Origin: Exophiala sp. HKRS030
Lineage: Eukaryota > Ascomycota > Eurotiomycetes > Chaetothyriales > Herpotrichiellaceae
Reading direction: 5' to 3'
NCBI GenBank assembly: GCA_023897205.1
Contig: JAHWDD010000016.1
Location: 62,001-126,000 of the forward strand
Length of the DNA stretch: 64,000 nucleotides
The stretch's first letter is position 1; each line of letters begins with the position of its first letter. The notes under the pieces were generated by a model. The model ran no database searches. It saw only the letters and a list, made by a program, of their open reading frames with translations, and had not been told where the DNA came from. Shown here one piece after another: positions 35,043-44,945 of the stretch. The translations under genes were made by a program, and so were the position numbers.

Positions 35043-35615
35043 ATGCCAATAACAACACAAGTCCAGCCAGTCAGTGTCGATCGCTCGATATACCGTTCGA
35101 GTATCCGATTCGAGGCAGCCGAGTCTCGCGTCCGCTCGTCGATCCAGAAGGATCCCCCGAGGTCGCAATTCCAAGACAAGCCACTTTCCCGGCCTGCGGA
35201 CAGAGAGTCGTTCGAATTTTCCATCACGTCTCAGGTCGGCCCTCACGGTTTCATGTATTTCAATGAATACAACCATGGTAGCTGGGTTCCTCTGTACGAC
35301 CCGCATACAATAAAGTTCCAGGTTGCTAATGGGGACACGAAGAATCGGAGAGCCATCAGATTCATCTTGGGCAATCCACTGATAGCAATCACAATGCTAC
35401 GGCACGATCTGGATGCCGGCCTGTCCGTCCCCGTCGAGCTATACCTTGTAGAGGAGGGCGAGGGCACGAGGATCGTGTGGTTTAGGCCGAGTGGTCTCGT
35501 CGCTGGACATGGAAGCGCAAAGGCTGAGTTGGTGCAAGCGGCCGAAGCATTGGACGCGAAGCTCGAGAAGTTTGTCAGGTGGGTTCTAAGTGAGAGCCCC
35601 GAAAGTCAGGCGTAG
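35043..35615 (+). CDS. DUF302-like (TT1751-type fold) small protein
   Basis: Single-exon CDS, 190 aa. The first 60 residues are polar and poorly conserved in character. From about residue 75 it resembles the DUF302/TT1751-like domain: FNEYNHGSWVPLYD, FILGNPLIAITMLRHDLDAGLSVP (shown in part), then VELYLVEEGEGTRIVWFRPSGLV, and a C-terminal helix LEKFVRWVLSES. DUF302 proteins are common in bacteria and archaea, and no enzymatic function is established. No targeting signal. Its stop codon is only 40 bp from the stop of the convergent acetyltransferase gene. Family call is from motif similarity only. Confidence 0.6.
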   Translation: MPITTQVQPVSVDRSIYRSSIRFEAAESRVRSSIQKDPPRSQFQDKPLSRPADRESFEFSITSQVGPHGFMYFNEYNHGSWVPLYDPHTIKFQVANGDTKNRRAIRFILGNPLIAITMLRHDLDAGLSVPVELYLVEEGEGTRIVWFRPSGLVAGHGSAKAELVQAAEALDAKLEKFVRWVLSESPESQA

Positions 35616-35655
35616 GGGAAGGATTTCGAGTATTTTGTACTTTTCTCGCCAATGT

Positions 35656-36291
35656 CTAGCTGATATCAACTCGGGAGAGTACAACATTACGATTGAATTC
35701 ATCCATCTCAACGCTAGTAGCGCCCTCCCTCTTCTCCATCATGGCTACTTCCATCCTCTCCCCATCTGTGACGCCGACCTCGTGTTGCTCGACGACCCTA
35801 TATCCACATGCTTTGTAAAGAGGAATAGCATTGGTCGTGCTGCCCAGCGCGTAGGTCGTGAACGGCATGAACCTGCTCGCAGCCGCCTCGCACTCGCGAA
35901 CGATTCTCAAGCCGAGACCACGGCGTCCATAGTCTGGGTGTACGTATATGCCACGAATCCACGCAGGCGACTCCTTGGGATCAAACCTCTCATCCTGTGC
36001 CGTCGTAGAGCCTTTTTCCGTGTAGATTGTCCGCCGCGGCCACCAGCCACCAGATGCGACGATGTGGTTTGGCTCATTGACAGGATGAACAACATAGTAT
36101 GTCGAATTGGAGATGAGAATATCATACCGGTTCGCAGTAGCTTGAGAAACCATGGTAAATATTTGCAAGTGTGTGTAGTGGTTTCTGCATAATTGTGCGA
36201 TTGCCGATGTGAAGAGAGCGTCTAGCGCTGGTCGATCAGCTGCTGTGGCTGGGCGGAGTCGGAAGTCTGATAGATCTTGCTTTTTATTCAT
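35656..36291 (-). CDS. GNAT-family N-acetyltransferase
   Basis: Single-exon CDS, 211 aa. The fold is recognisable: N-terminal FRLRPATAADRPALDALF, the central strand with GIYVHPDYGRRGLGLRIVRECE (shown in part; Q/R-x-x-G-x-G/A acetyl-CoA loop seen as RRGLGL), and the C-terminal strand TTNAIPLYKACGYRVVEQ typical of motif B. These are diagnostic of acetyl-CoA binding, but the acceptor is unknown. No targeting signal. It overlaps the 3' region of the convergent DUF302-like gene closely enough that the transcripts probably overlap. Confidence 0.85.
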   Translation of the reverse strand: MNKKQDLSDFRLRPATAADRPALDALFTSAIAQLCRNHYTHLQIFTMVSQATANRYDILISNSTYYVVHPVNEPNHIVASGGWWPRRTIYTEKGSTTAQDERFDPKESPAWIRGIYVHPDYGRRGLGLRIVRECEAAASRFMPFTTYALGSTTNAIPLYKACGYRVVEQHEVGVTDGERMEVAMMEKREGATSVEMDEFNRNVVLSRVDIS

Positions 36292-36673
36292 ACTGGATTA
36301 TTGTATATCGTTTATTGAAGATGTTGCTAAGGTTGCATTGTTGCTGTAGGTGTTTGTGGTGAACTGATCGAGCGCGAAACTCTAGACGTGACTCCGAATC
36401 ACAAAGCGTTCCACCAATGAGCTTGCAGATATCATGAGGCCCTTTACGTCCTCCGATATAAGGTGCAGCCACCACCCCTGAATTAGATAATCCGATGCAT
36501 GATACAGGGGCATAGGTGGGATATGAGTAGTGTTTCGATGGTTGGACGAGACTGGGGTGTTCGAGGAATCGTGAAATGTCGTTGTGTAAGCATATGAGTC
36601 GACATATATGGAGGTCCTCTTAATGATGTTCCGTTGCTAATAACTTAATCTCAACATACCGCTTTTCGTCTTC
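36292..36673. other. Intergenic stretch
   Basis: 382 bp between the GNAT start and the coiled-coil gene stop, both minus strand. Nothing recognised. Confidence 0.6.
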
Positions 36674-37000
36674 TTATTTTAGCTTCAGATCTGCGAGAAG
36701 TTGCTCCAGGGACCTCTCAGTCAGTGTCTGTCGCTTGTCGACATCCTCGTGCGATTCCTCTGACGCATCCTTCTTCAATCGGCGTTTCTTCTCCAGCATC
36801 CTGTCGATTCGCTCATATAGACCATCCTTTTCTTGCATAAACTCCTGCATTGCTTGGACCGCGTCGCTATATTGGGGACTTTCCGATCCCCAAGTCCTCT
36901 TCACGTTTAATAGATTCTTTCTCATCTTAAGAATCAGGTTCATGATCTCTTGCATCTCCTTATTAGGGTGAGCATCCTCGTTTGTATTGATTTTGGGCAT
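36674..37000 (-). CDS. Small coiled-coil protein, uncharacterised
   Basis: ORF of 108 aa from ATG 37000 (MPKINTNEDAHPNKE). The frame is open upstream to a GTG at 37051 but without another ATG, so an upstream exon ending near 37040 is possible. The product is almost entirely helical and charged: EIMNLILKMRKNLLNVKRTW, a middle AMQEFMQEKDGLYERIDRML, and KKRRLKKDASEESHEDVDKR. No family recognised. The regular heptad-like hydrophobic spacing makes a real coiled coil more likely than chance. Divergent from the cyclophilin gene across 464 bp. Confidence 0.55.
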   Translation of the reverse strand: MPKINTNEDAHPNKEMQEIMNLILKMRKNLLNVKRTWGSESPQYSDAVQAMQEFMQEKDGLYERIDRMLEKKRRLKKDASEESHEDVDKRQTLTERSLEQLLADLKLK

Positions 37001-37464
37001 GTCTGCTAGAGATTTCAATTGGCGTCTGCGGTTGTGGACCTCGAAAGTCACCTACAACCCCTGGTCGGAGATGTGGTGTATATAATCAAGTCGAGGTCGA
37101 AAACCTGCAGCCTCTCGAGATGCGGGTAGTGCAGGGAGAAATCAAGTGGAGCAGGAGGGCTAGTTAGCGCTCTTTGGGTCAGGTACGAGTGCTTCTGCAG
37201 CCTTACAGATTTCAGCCTCGTAACAGCACGTGATCATCGTCATTATCTTTTCTTTGGTGTGCTTCCTGCGCAGTCTTGAAGATTCAACGATCGCAATCGC
37301 AGACGACTGCGAACTCAACACTCTGCTTTGGTATCCTGTCACCGGCCGCTTACGTAGCCCAGTGGCTGAATCGATATCTGGCACGGTTTGACCACGAATT
37401 TCATACTACTGGAATAAGGATCTGCCACGCTTCAAAAGTTGTCTCATGGATACCTCGCGACAAT
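37001..37464. other. Divergent gap, coiled-coil gene / PPIL3
   Basis: 464 bp between divergent start codons. No regulatory match I would defend. Confidence 0.6.
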
Positions 37465-38038
37465 ATGTCAGTTACGGTATGTTCAACTCGTATCCTGTCA
37501 TGCATACATTACTAATGCAGTCTAGCTACACACTACGCACGGTGATCTCAAGATCGAAATCTTTTGCGAATCCGTACCCAAAACAGCCGAAAATTTCCTC
37601 GCTCTTTGCGCATCGGGAGCCTACGGTGGTACGCCCTTCCACAGGGTAATCCCCGACTTCATGGCTCAAGGTGGTGATACTTCGCTCTCACCTAGAAATA
37701 CCGCAGATAACCCGATCGTCAAGGGAGGAACGTCAATATGGGGACAATATTTTGAAGATGAGATCAAAATCCCCGCTTTACGACACAGTGGCCGCGGGAT
37801 GGTCTCAATGGCAAATAAAGGGCCATACACCAACGGTAGCCAGTTCTTCATCACCTTCAAGGAGGCGCCTCATCTGGATGGCAAAAACACTGTGTTCGGA
37901 CGTGTCATTGACGGCGCAGAGGAAGGGGGTACCCTCGAGAAGATGGAGAGTGTCGAAGTAGACAAGAAATATCGCCCCAAAAGCGAGAAAATCGTCCTCG
38001 AAGGCGTCACAATACATGCAAACCCCCTGGCAGCTTGA
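37465..38038 (+). CDS. PPIL3: Cyclophilin-type peptidyl-prolyl isomerase, PPIL3 type
   Basis: CDS join(37465..37476,37526..38038), 174 aa (human PPIL3 161). The first exon is 12 nt: ATG TCA GTT ACG. The 49-nt intron has a GTATGT donor, a consensus TACTAAT branch site (37510..37516 area) and the second of two AGs as acceptor, giving MSVTLHTTHGDLKIEIF. Catalyses proline cis-trans isomerisation; PPIL3 orthologues are found in spliceosomes. Seen: PKTAENFLALC, the GGTPFHRVIPDFMAQGGD block with catalytic Arg, GSQFFITF, and HLDGKNTVFGRVIDG, where the CypA Trp121 position is His, as expected for this subgroup and associated with weaker cyclosporin binding. No targeting signal. Confidence 0.92.
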
Positions 38039-39534
38039 TTACAAGACTTGTTCGAAGCTTGATGTTAACTTTACGTGATGACCGTAGCATCCATCTGACA
38101 CCCACGGTTCTCATATGCGGTCCTGAGAGCTTTGCGTCCGAACATGTCTGGCAGGATGTACGTATGGTCTCCCAGATCTGGACCAACCCACCTGCTTTCT
38201 TTTCTTCCCAGAGAGTACGAAAGTCACAAAGGTCGACGCACCATGTTTGGTGTCGAACATGGGTTGTCAGGCTCAGGCATAGTTCTAGCCAAGCAGAGAC
38301 CTCGTCCGTCGTCATTGAGGGCTTACGAAGCTGTCCGCAGCTGCGTACGGAGGTCTTGAGAAATCAGGCGCACCCAGTAAGCTTGGCGCGGAGTGGTTGG
38401 CCTATGAATTGGCATTCATAAGCCCGCAGCTGTGACGCTTGCCAGTCTGATGGGAGAAGCTCCGACGTGGTGGTGGTGGATTGGTAGGAGGCCATATCCC
38501 GGGGGCCAATCTTCAGGAATCACGAAAAACAGATTTTGCGGACTCACTAATACGTCGGCTGGCCCCAGGCCTTGGAAGAGATTGAGGCTGACTTTTAAGG
38601 AGCTCGGAAATGGTCAAGACGGCCATCAACGGAATAGTCAGTATCTAGGCAGATAGAATGTTGGGTGATTACTCGTATCTAGCAATCGGGGTATGGAGTA
38701 GACCTTACCTACCTGAGGCTTAACGGAATAGTTCAGATCGACAAAAGTGATGGGTGCTGACGTGCGCCGCTTGCGTGGTATCGCGGGCATTTGCGCATCT
38801 TCAGATATAGGTACCTACCTTAGGTAATTTTTATACACCGTAGGGGGTTGTCAGGCTGAAAAGGTTACTGACAACAAGGGTATAAAAAGCAAAAGTCTTA
38901 AGAATTACAGGTCTTATAGGCGCCCCGAATATACTGTCCGGGCACTCAATGTAAGCGACAATAGGCAGGCCACCAGCCTAAACAACTGGATGGAGTCTCC
39001 TCCTTCTGCGCTTTTCTGTCCCACCATATCCGTACCTTATTACGGAGTTACCACACACTCTCACCTCGAGTTCCCCAGTGAGCGCCTCTGGCTGCGTCTG
39101 CAACTGTCCGCATCCACATACATCAACACAAGTCAATCTCACCATCACTGCTCATATACTTCCGGCTTCAGGCTTCAGCATTACCTAGTCATTTCTCCCT
39201 CTATCTCAAGCTACCTACGAATAATACCTTGACCAACGAGACCGCACCTCGACCGCCCTCTCTCATTTGTCCGCCATCTTCTCCAAAACAAGCCCGACGT
39301 CAACAAGCCCACTTCCTTGCATTCATCGCGAACAAAGAAACAGGAAACACATGCCTCACGAACACTCTCCCTTTATGTAATCTCAATTCTATTCTTACGA
39401 CTCGTCTCTATGGGCTTCATACCATTGCTCAGAACAAGGCCTCCGCTATTTCCCAATCCCGTGGTACGGCGATCACAGACGAGAGAGACTTCAACGCCTG
39501 ATGGTCGCGGTATAGGCTCAGGCTGTGGTAGAAG
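38039..39534. other. Intergenic stretch and arrestin-gene leader
   Basis: About 1.5 kb. It holds the PPIL3 3' UTR and the promoter of the arrestin-like gene. TACGGAGT occurs at 39041..39048; GGTACCTACCTTAGGTA-like sequence is near 38810. Pyrimidine-rich from about 39000, as in many fungal leaders. No gene recognised. Confidence 0.6.
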
Positions 39535-40846
39535 ATGAGCGCATTCGTGCGAGTGACTGGTCGCCCCAACACAAACTTCCTCGTTGGGTACCCCGGTATC
39601 TCTGCCACCTTGGTGAGTTATCCCTCGTTGCGTCTTTGGGACTTTGTGCTGACAGCCGCAGCCGCGCATCGAAGGTACTGTCGAGTTGCGCCCCGGTGTC
39701 GGCATATCTAGCCCCGTGAACATTTCCGTTGTTACCATTGCCCTTCAACGGCGAGAGAGCATCCATCCACATGCAGATTCGGTAGCAAAGAAGCATCTGG
39801 CTGCGCCCAGGAAAGAGTCGACGGAAACGGTAGGAAAGGAGATGTTATTGTTTCGATGTCCGGCCAACAGAGAATTTGAAGAGATCATGTACATGGACTT
39901 GCCGTTCGTCATATTTGTACCTTTTGGTCGAGGAGGACAAGAGACAGCCCGCAGAGTACCACCCGCCAGCCTACAGTTATCGCGGAGGACGGCCGAGACA
40001 TTTTACGAGATGGTGGTGACGGTAGGGTATGGCTCAGGAGATCGCAAACAATACGCTTTCCCAGTCCCGATATCTCGGTACGACACGTTGTCTACGTTTG
40101 GGATGTACAATCGACCCGAATCTGCAGAACGAGTATCAGACCATTTGGTGACACTGGGCATCTCTCTACCAAGGTGGTCCTATGGGCCCCTGGACCCAGT
40201 CAGTGTCTACATCAAACTATCCCCCAATCCGGACTGGCTGAGCAAGGCGCGGAAAGTGACCATCCGGAAAATTGAGATTGGAATCGATGAGGAGGTCATA
40301 TACAATCATGAAGGAGACGAACCGCAAAGGAAAACGAAGAACCTGGTACGCAAAACCGAGACGGTGGGTGTGAAGATGCCGGAAGCTGGCTACTTTACCA
40401 ACCTTGGCCTGGTATTTCCCTCGAACGATCTCCGCGACTCCGACGGCATCATGCCTCGTGGGCGAGCAGCATTCCCACAGTATGCAGTGATGGGCTTTAC
40501 GACAACGGCAGGTTTGTACAAGGTTGAATACTACCTGACCATCAAGGTATGTGGAACGGTTTGCGAGAGATGTTGGGTGACCCTACTGACAACTACTCCC
40601 CAGGCCTCAATGAACGGTGCCAAGGATATCGTTCTACGGCAGCCCATCGTTGTCTGTCCGTACGATCACGCCATGTGTAAGGCCGAGATGGAAGCCATCG
40701 AACAAGCCGCAAGAGATGCTTCGCACGTCAACGCGGAAAATCCAATGTTACCACTTGCCACGATCGTACGTGCCTCGGACCCGAACGCCATGAGCTGCAT
40801 CGGTGTAGCTCTGGTAGGGTCGGTTAAGAAACCATTGATCGAATGA
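39535..40846 (+). CDS. Arrestin-like protein (possible Ldb19/Art-type adaptor)
   Basis: CDS join(39535..39612,39662..40546,40604..40846), 401 aa. The 49-nt first intron restores YPGISATLPRIEGTVELRPG; the 57-nt second joins YYLTIK to ASMNGAKD. It has an arrestin-like beta-sandwich pattern: strand-rich N-half with VNISVVTIALQRRESIHP and MDLPFVIFVPFGRGG, then ARYDTLSTFGMYNRPE-like residues and VSVYIKLSPNPDWLSKARKV in the second half. In yeast, Art/Ldb19 proteins recruit the Rsp5 ubiquitin ligase to plasma-membrane transporters. No PPxY motif is obvious here, so a canonical Rsp5 adaptor role is uncertain. Intron 2 has no stop and a length divisible by three. No signal or membrane segment. Confidence 0.75.
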
Positions 40847-41976
40847 GACGAGACACATTCCTCTCCTTTTTTTTCCGCCGCCGACGACTTCTTCTTTTTC
40901 TTCTCGAAAGACACGACCAGGTCTCCCCATAGCAGAAGCAACCACTTTTTTTGGTGCGTCTTGTCATGCGCTTGTTGTCTATTGCCGCTACCTTTGTGCA
41001 AGGCGTTGGGTTTTTTGGGGATCGCGGCGACTACGGAGTACGGGCAAGGTACGTACTTGTTGTAGCTGAGGGCATCATCTGCCTTGGCCCTTGGGCCTGA
41101 GCACTATCATGAAGCGACGTCTGGATGCAAGGAATTGGCTTTTTCCTCCTCTTTTTGAGATTACAGAGAGAAAGCGAGAACCTTGGGTACCGTATTACCA
41201 CCACACAACAGGACACACACACACACACACAACACAAATGCAAAGTAATTTGACAATCTGCGTGATTCTGTCCGTCTCTCCACACGCACACGACAAGTCG
41301 CGGTGCATGATGCTGTCATAGTACTTTTGAGGCACAAGCAAACAAGTCATTGCCGCGTCCAATGATGGAGTCCCTATACGCACTGACGACGAGGTCCTTG
41401 TCAAGACCTCGGTTGTTCTTTTTTCCCCCAAACATTCCTACAAAAGTCGGACGTCAGATGTAGCTCGCGCCCCATCTTTCATACAGTTCCTTGAGGAAAG
41501 AAGCAGAAAGATCAGATTCACGGCCAGAAATTTGTATTTCCTTTTCCCATGGCTAAAAAAAAATTAAACCCGACTGCCGTCATCGTTGAAGCAGTGTTAA
41601 AACCCAGGACCCCAACTTTGTCCATGTCCCTGTCCCTGTCCTACAAATCCTGCGAGAAGACAGAAGGACCATCGCGCCTCAATCCCGTCCAAACCACCCA
41701 AAAATCAACCCTACAAAGAGAATGCTTGTACCATGCATGCCTTTTCTTTGAGATGTGTTCCACGCTTCGTCATTCTCAGGTATATACTGTCGTCATGAAA
41801 AAATTCAACAAAAAGAAAAAAGGCAAAAGAAAGGACCCGTCCCTAGTAGTACAAGTCGAGCAGCTGCTCCGACATGCCGAAGAATTGGAAGCAGTACAAC
41901 GGATCGATATAATCAGATCCTCGAGAGGTAAACATAAAAAAAAGCAAAACTATTGCTATGAGAGAACACAATCATT
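40847..41976. other. Convergent intergenic gap
   Basis: 1.13 kb between the arrestin stop (+) and BUD14 stop (-), holding two 3' UTRs. Contains TACGGAGTA (41032..41040) and an AC microsatellite. A 165-codon plus ORF (41549..42046) is Lys-rich and overlaps the BUD14 end; I regard it as chance. Confidence 0.6.
41213..41230. repeat. (AC)9 microsatellite
   Basis: Nine AC units in the 3' gap between convergent genes. Confidence 0.85.
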
Positions 41977-44945
41977 TCATATCGCGCCGGATAGCAAGCT
42001 CGAGTTCTTTTTGGATATCCAGCCCATAAGCATATTATCAAGCTGAGCTTGCATCTCGGCGAGTTTGTTTCGTTCAGCCGAAAACAGATCCTGCATGAGT
42101 GGGTGCTCGGGCCCAACGGGGGTTACGTTGCTTTTGTCGTGCACAATAATAAGCAAATCTTTGATATCCTGGCTGTTCTCCATGTAAGAACGCAAAGATG
42201 CATCTGACCATGTAGGCGTTGATCTTGACGTCGATGGAGTATGCGTTGCAGTTGAAGGAGATGGCTTTGAGGTACTGGCGGTACCTTCTGACTCAACCAG
42301 AGCGGGCTCGTCATGGATTGGCGATATTCTGATAGCTCCTTGTTGTTGTTGAGTTTGGTATTTCAAGTCATCATACATGTCAGATGGTTCGATCGGTGAC
42401 ACTTGCATCGCAGAATCCGAACGAGAGGGTGCTGCTTGTGAATCTGAGATGGGAGATATGGCCTTACGGTCATCTTCTTCAACAACTGCATTCTTCTCGT
42501 CCTCGGAATCGCTATCCTCAAGAGCAAATCGTTCCTTCGCTCGCTTCGAATAGATAGTTTTCACAGCACCATCACCATCGGTCGTTGTGTTCGAGGACGG
42601 CTTGAGGGCAGTTGTGATAGGAGAGAAGATAGATCTTTTTTCTGTAAGTGACGGGAATCGATTCACCGGCGTAGCCGACTGAGCCTGGGATGGTGATGGT
42701 GGTTCTTGGGCACCTTCACCGGGTGTTGGCTCGGATTCGACTTTCCTGACGGTCGATAGTGCCGATGCCGACGCAGGGGCAGTAGCGGGTAGGCCGGTAC
42801 CAGCGACCGGTGCTTGTGAAGTATTCACGCCTTCCCTGGAAGGCGCTCTCTGATCTGGACCGGAGGCTTTGGGAGACACTGGGGGAGGGTTCTTTTGTAA
42901 TTTGCTCGGCTTGCGCTCAGGTCCTGCTTCAGGTCTAGAGGTTAGAGATTCTAGGGAGTCTTTCGATTGTGGCGATTGTCGCTGCTCTTCTACGAGTTTC
43001 TCGCTCTCTTCTGGAGTAGAACCCTTCTTTCGCTTGAATAGACCGCTGAGCATGCCTTTCTTTTCTTTCTTCTTATCTTTAGACTTCTCGTCTGAGCCAA
43101 CGATTTTATCGAATGTTTCTAAGCTCGCTCGCTGGCGCAATTCATGTTGTTGTTGTTGTTGTTCAGCAGAGGCAGCATCAGCATCGCCCCGCAGCAGCCG
43201 TGGTGTCAGCGAAATTTTCTTGGTTTCAACGGTCTCATCTCGGTAGAAAGAGTCTGTATTTCTTACAACTCCCTTCCTCGACCGTTGCATCGGCTCATCG
43301 GATGGTTGTTCTAGTCCGACTTGTACTTGCTGAGACTTGGTGGGACTTGACACAACTTCATTCTTGAGACTTTCGTTACTTGTCATACGCTGAATGCCGT
43401 TGGCTATTACTGTTTCTTCCTTGCTTCGTGGTTCTGTAGTACCGGATAGATCTTGCTGATCTTCGGCAGACTCGGTGTCGTCCCTGTCGTCGCTACCATC
43501 AAGAGGCACATCGTCACCCTCCTCGTCTTCCTCGTCAGAATATTCATAGTCGGAAGGCTCGTAGTAAGTAGGCGCAGTGAATTGTACAGTCTTGGCGTTC
43601 CTTCGTCGCATGGCTTTCTTGAGGGGGTTTTTGGACTTTTCAGTATTGTCCCCAAGCATTGAAGCGGACAACTTGCGCACTGTTAGCAAGAACGGGGTTC
43701 ATGGTTACCGTACTTACATCGACGTTTCTGTGCTTATTCAACCTAGCCAAACGCTCAGTCGGCGTTTCTATATGTTCAGCGGGCAAGTAGCCTAGGTAGA
43801 TAAGTCAGAATTCCAGACCTCCTAGTTTCGTGATGCTTACCAATGCTCCCATCTTTGACGACTCGAACAAGCCACCAGTAGCTATTGCTATCATCTAGTA
43901 ACACCATAGTGTCGCCTTTTGTGGCATTCGCTTGCCCCTCGACGGTGGCAACAAACGTGTGTAGAGCGTACACGAACTCGAAGTCAATATCCTCTATTTC
44001 TCGTAAGCATTCTCCTCCCCAACCAGAGTCGACAAAACGATCGTCAAGAGAGAAAGTGAAATCCTCGGTGTCATCATCAGAACTAGATGCATAATCTGGC
44101 AAGTACGAAGCTTCGTCTTCCCAGTCATCCTCGTTTTCTTCGTAGACAAAATCATCTTCGTAGCTTTCTATCGCATCGTCGAGGAGGGGGTCATGAGTCG
44201 GCAACAGATATCTTCGGAATTCTTGCGATTCGGACAGGGGAATATTGTAGTATTGCGTCGTTGCGACAGGGTCAGAGGCCATTAACATTGGGTCTCTGGA
44301 TGTGCCGTATTCCTCGTTTGGGGTAAAGCTTTCGAGATGTCCGTCGGTGTTGACAATGTTCTGAGTTGAGTACTCACCATGATGACTTGCCGGATGGATT
44401 ACATGCGTAGGATACAAGGGAAAATGATCCGGGGTAACAGAAAAGGGGGAAGAAGAATGACTGCCTCGAGTCGGTGTCGGTGAAGCCGGGGAAGCTCCAA
44501 GATCCACAGAATCGACTCTTGTCGGCCAAATAGGGAGGGAGTATTTACCATCTTCAATCGAGGGGGAACTGGATATCTTGTCCATCAGGTCGTCATCCAT
44601 GTCCTCCTCGTCATGGGAGTCGCCTGCTCCGTCATCAAGGTCCTGCCCATGGTATCCATTTCCATTGACACCATTCTGCGAAGTCATGTGGTCGTCATCT
44701 CGGTCGTCATCAAGATCGTCATAAAAATGTTGGTCGGCATGGAAACCTCCATTGGGTCTATCCTCTGAACTACGAGGGCTTGTGTGCTGTTGTTGATAAG
44801 CCTCGTGTTCTGCATGTCTCAAAGCCTGCTGCTGATGGGGCGCGGCTGGGCCATAGCCATAGGGTGAAGGGTGCGTGGGTTGTTTGGTGTGATCTTTGGC
44901 CGACGGCGCATCATGATCTTGTAGGTCCAAGGTATCTAACGACAT
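41977..44945 (-). CDS. BUD14: Bud14/Tea4-type SH3-domain polarity protein
   Basis: CDS complement(join(41977..43671,43718..43791,43841..44945)), 957 aa. The 49-nt and 46-nt introns restore VVKDGSIGYLPAEHIETP and HRNVDLSASMLGDN; in the second, the AG four codons upstream breaks the frame, so GCGCAAG is the acceptor. Order: Gln/His/Asp-rich disordered N-terminus, SH3 domain (about 320-383, FVYALHTFVATVEGQ to the terminal YLPAEHI), then KSKNPLKKAMRRRNAK and the PP1-docking motif KTVQF (420-424), followed by TYYEPSDYEYSDEED. The C-terminal 500 residues are low complexity with a Gln run and KKKEKKGMLSGLFKRKKG. Yeast Bud14 and fission-yeast Tea4 bring PP1 (Glc7/Dis2) to growth sites and regulate formins, so a hyphal-tip role is likely. 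Confidence 0.88.
43147..43161 (-). repeat. CAA codon run in BUD14
   Basis: A TTGTTG... run on the plus strand encodes five consecutive Gln residues in the BUD14 low-complexity region. Trinucleotide runs like this tend to vary between strains. Confidence 0.7.

Noticed and set aside
37351..37420. A stretch resembling a tRNA D-arm (AGTGGCTGAATCG)
   Set aside because: No matching T-arm, anticodon stem or acceptor stem could be folded around it.
41549..42046. A 165-codon Lys-rich plus ORF overlapping the BUD14 3' end
   Set aside because: Its last part is antisense to BUD14 coding sequence and the rest is A-rich UTR.
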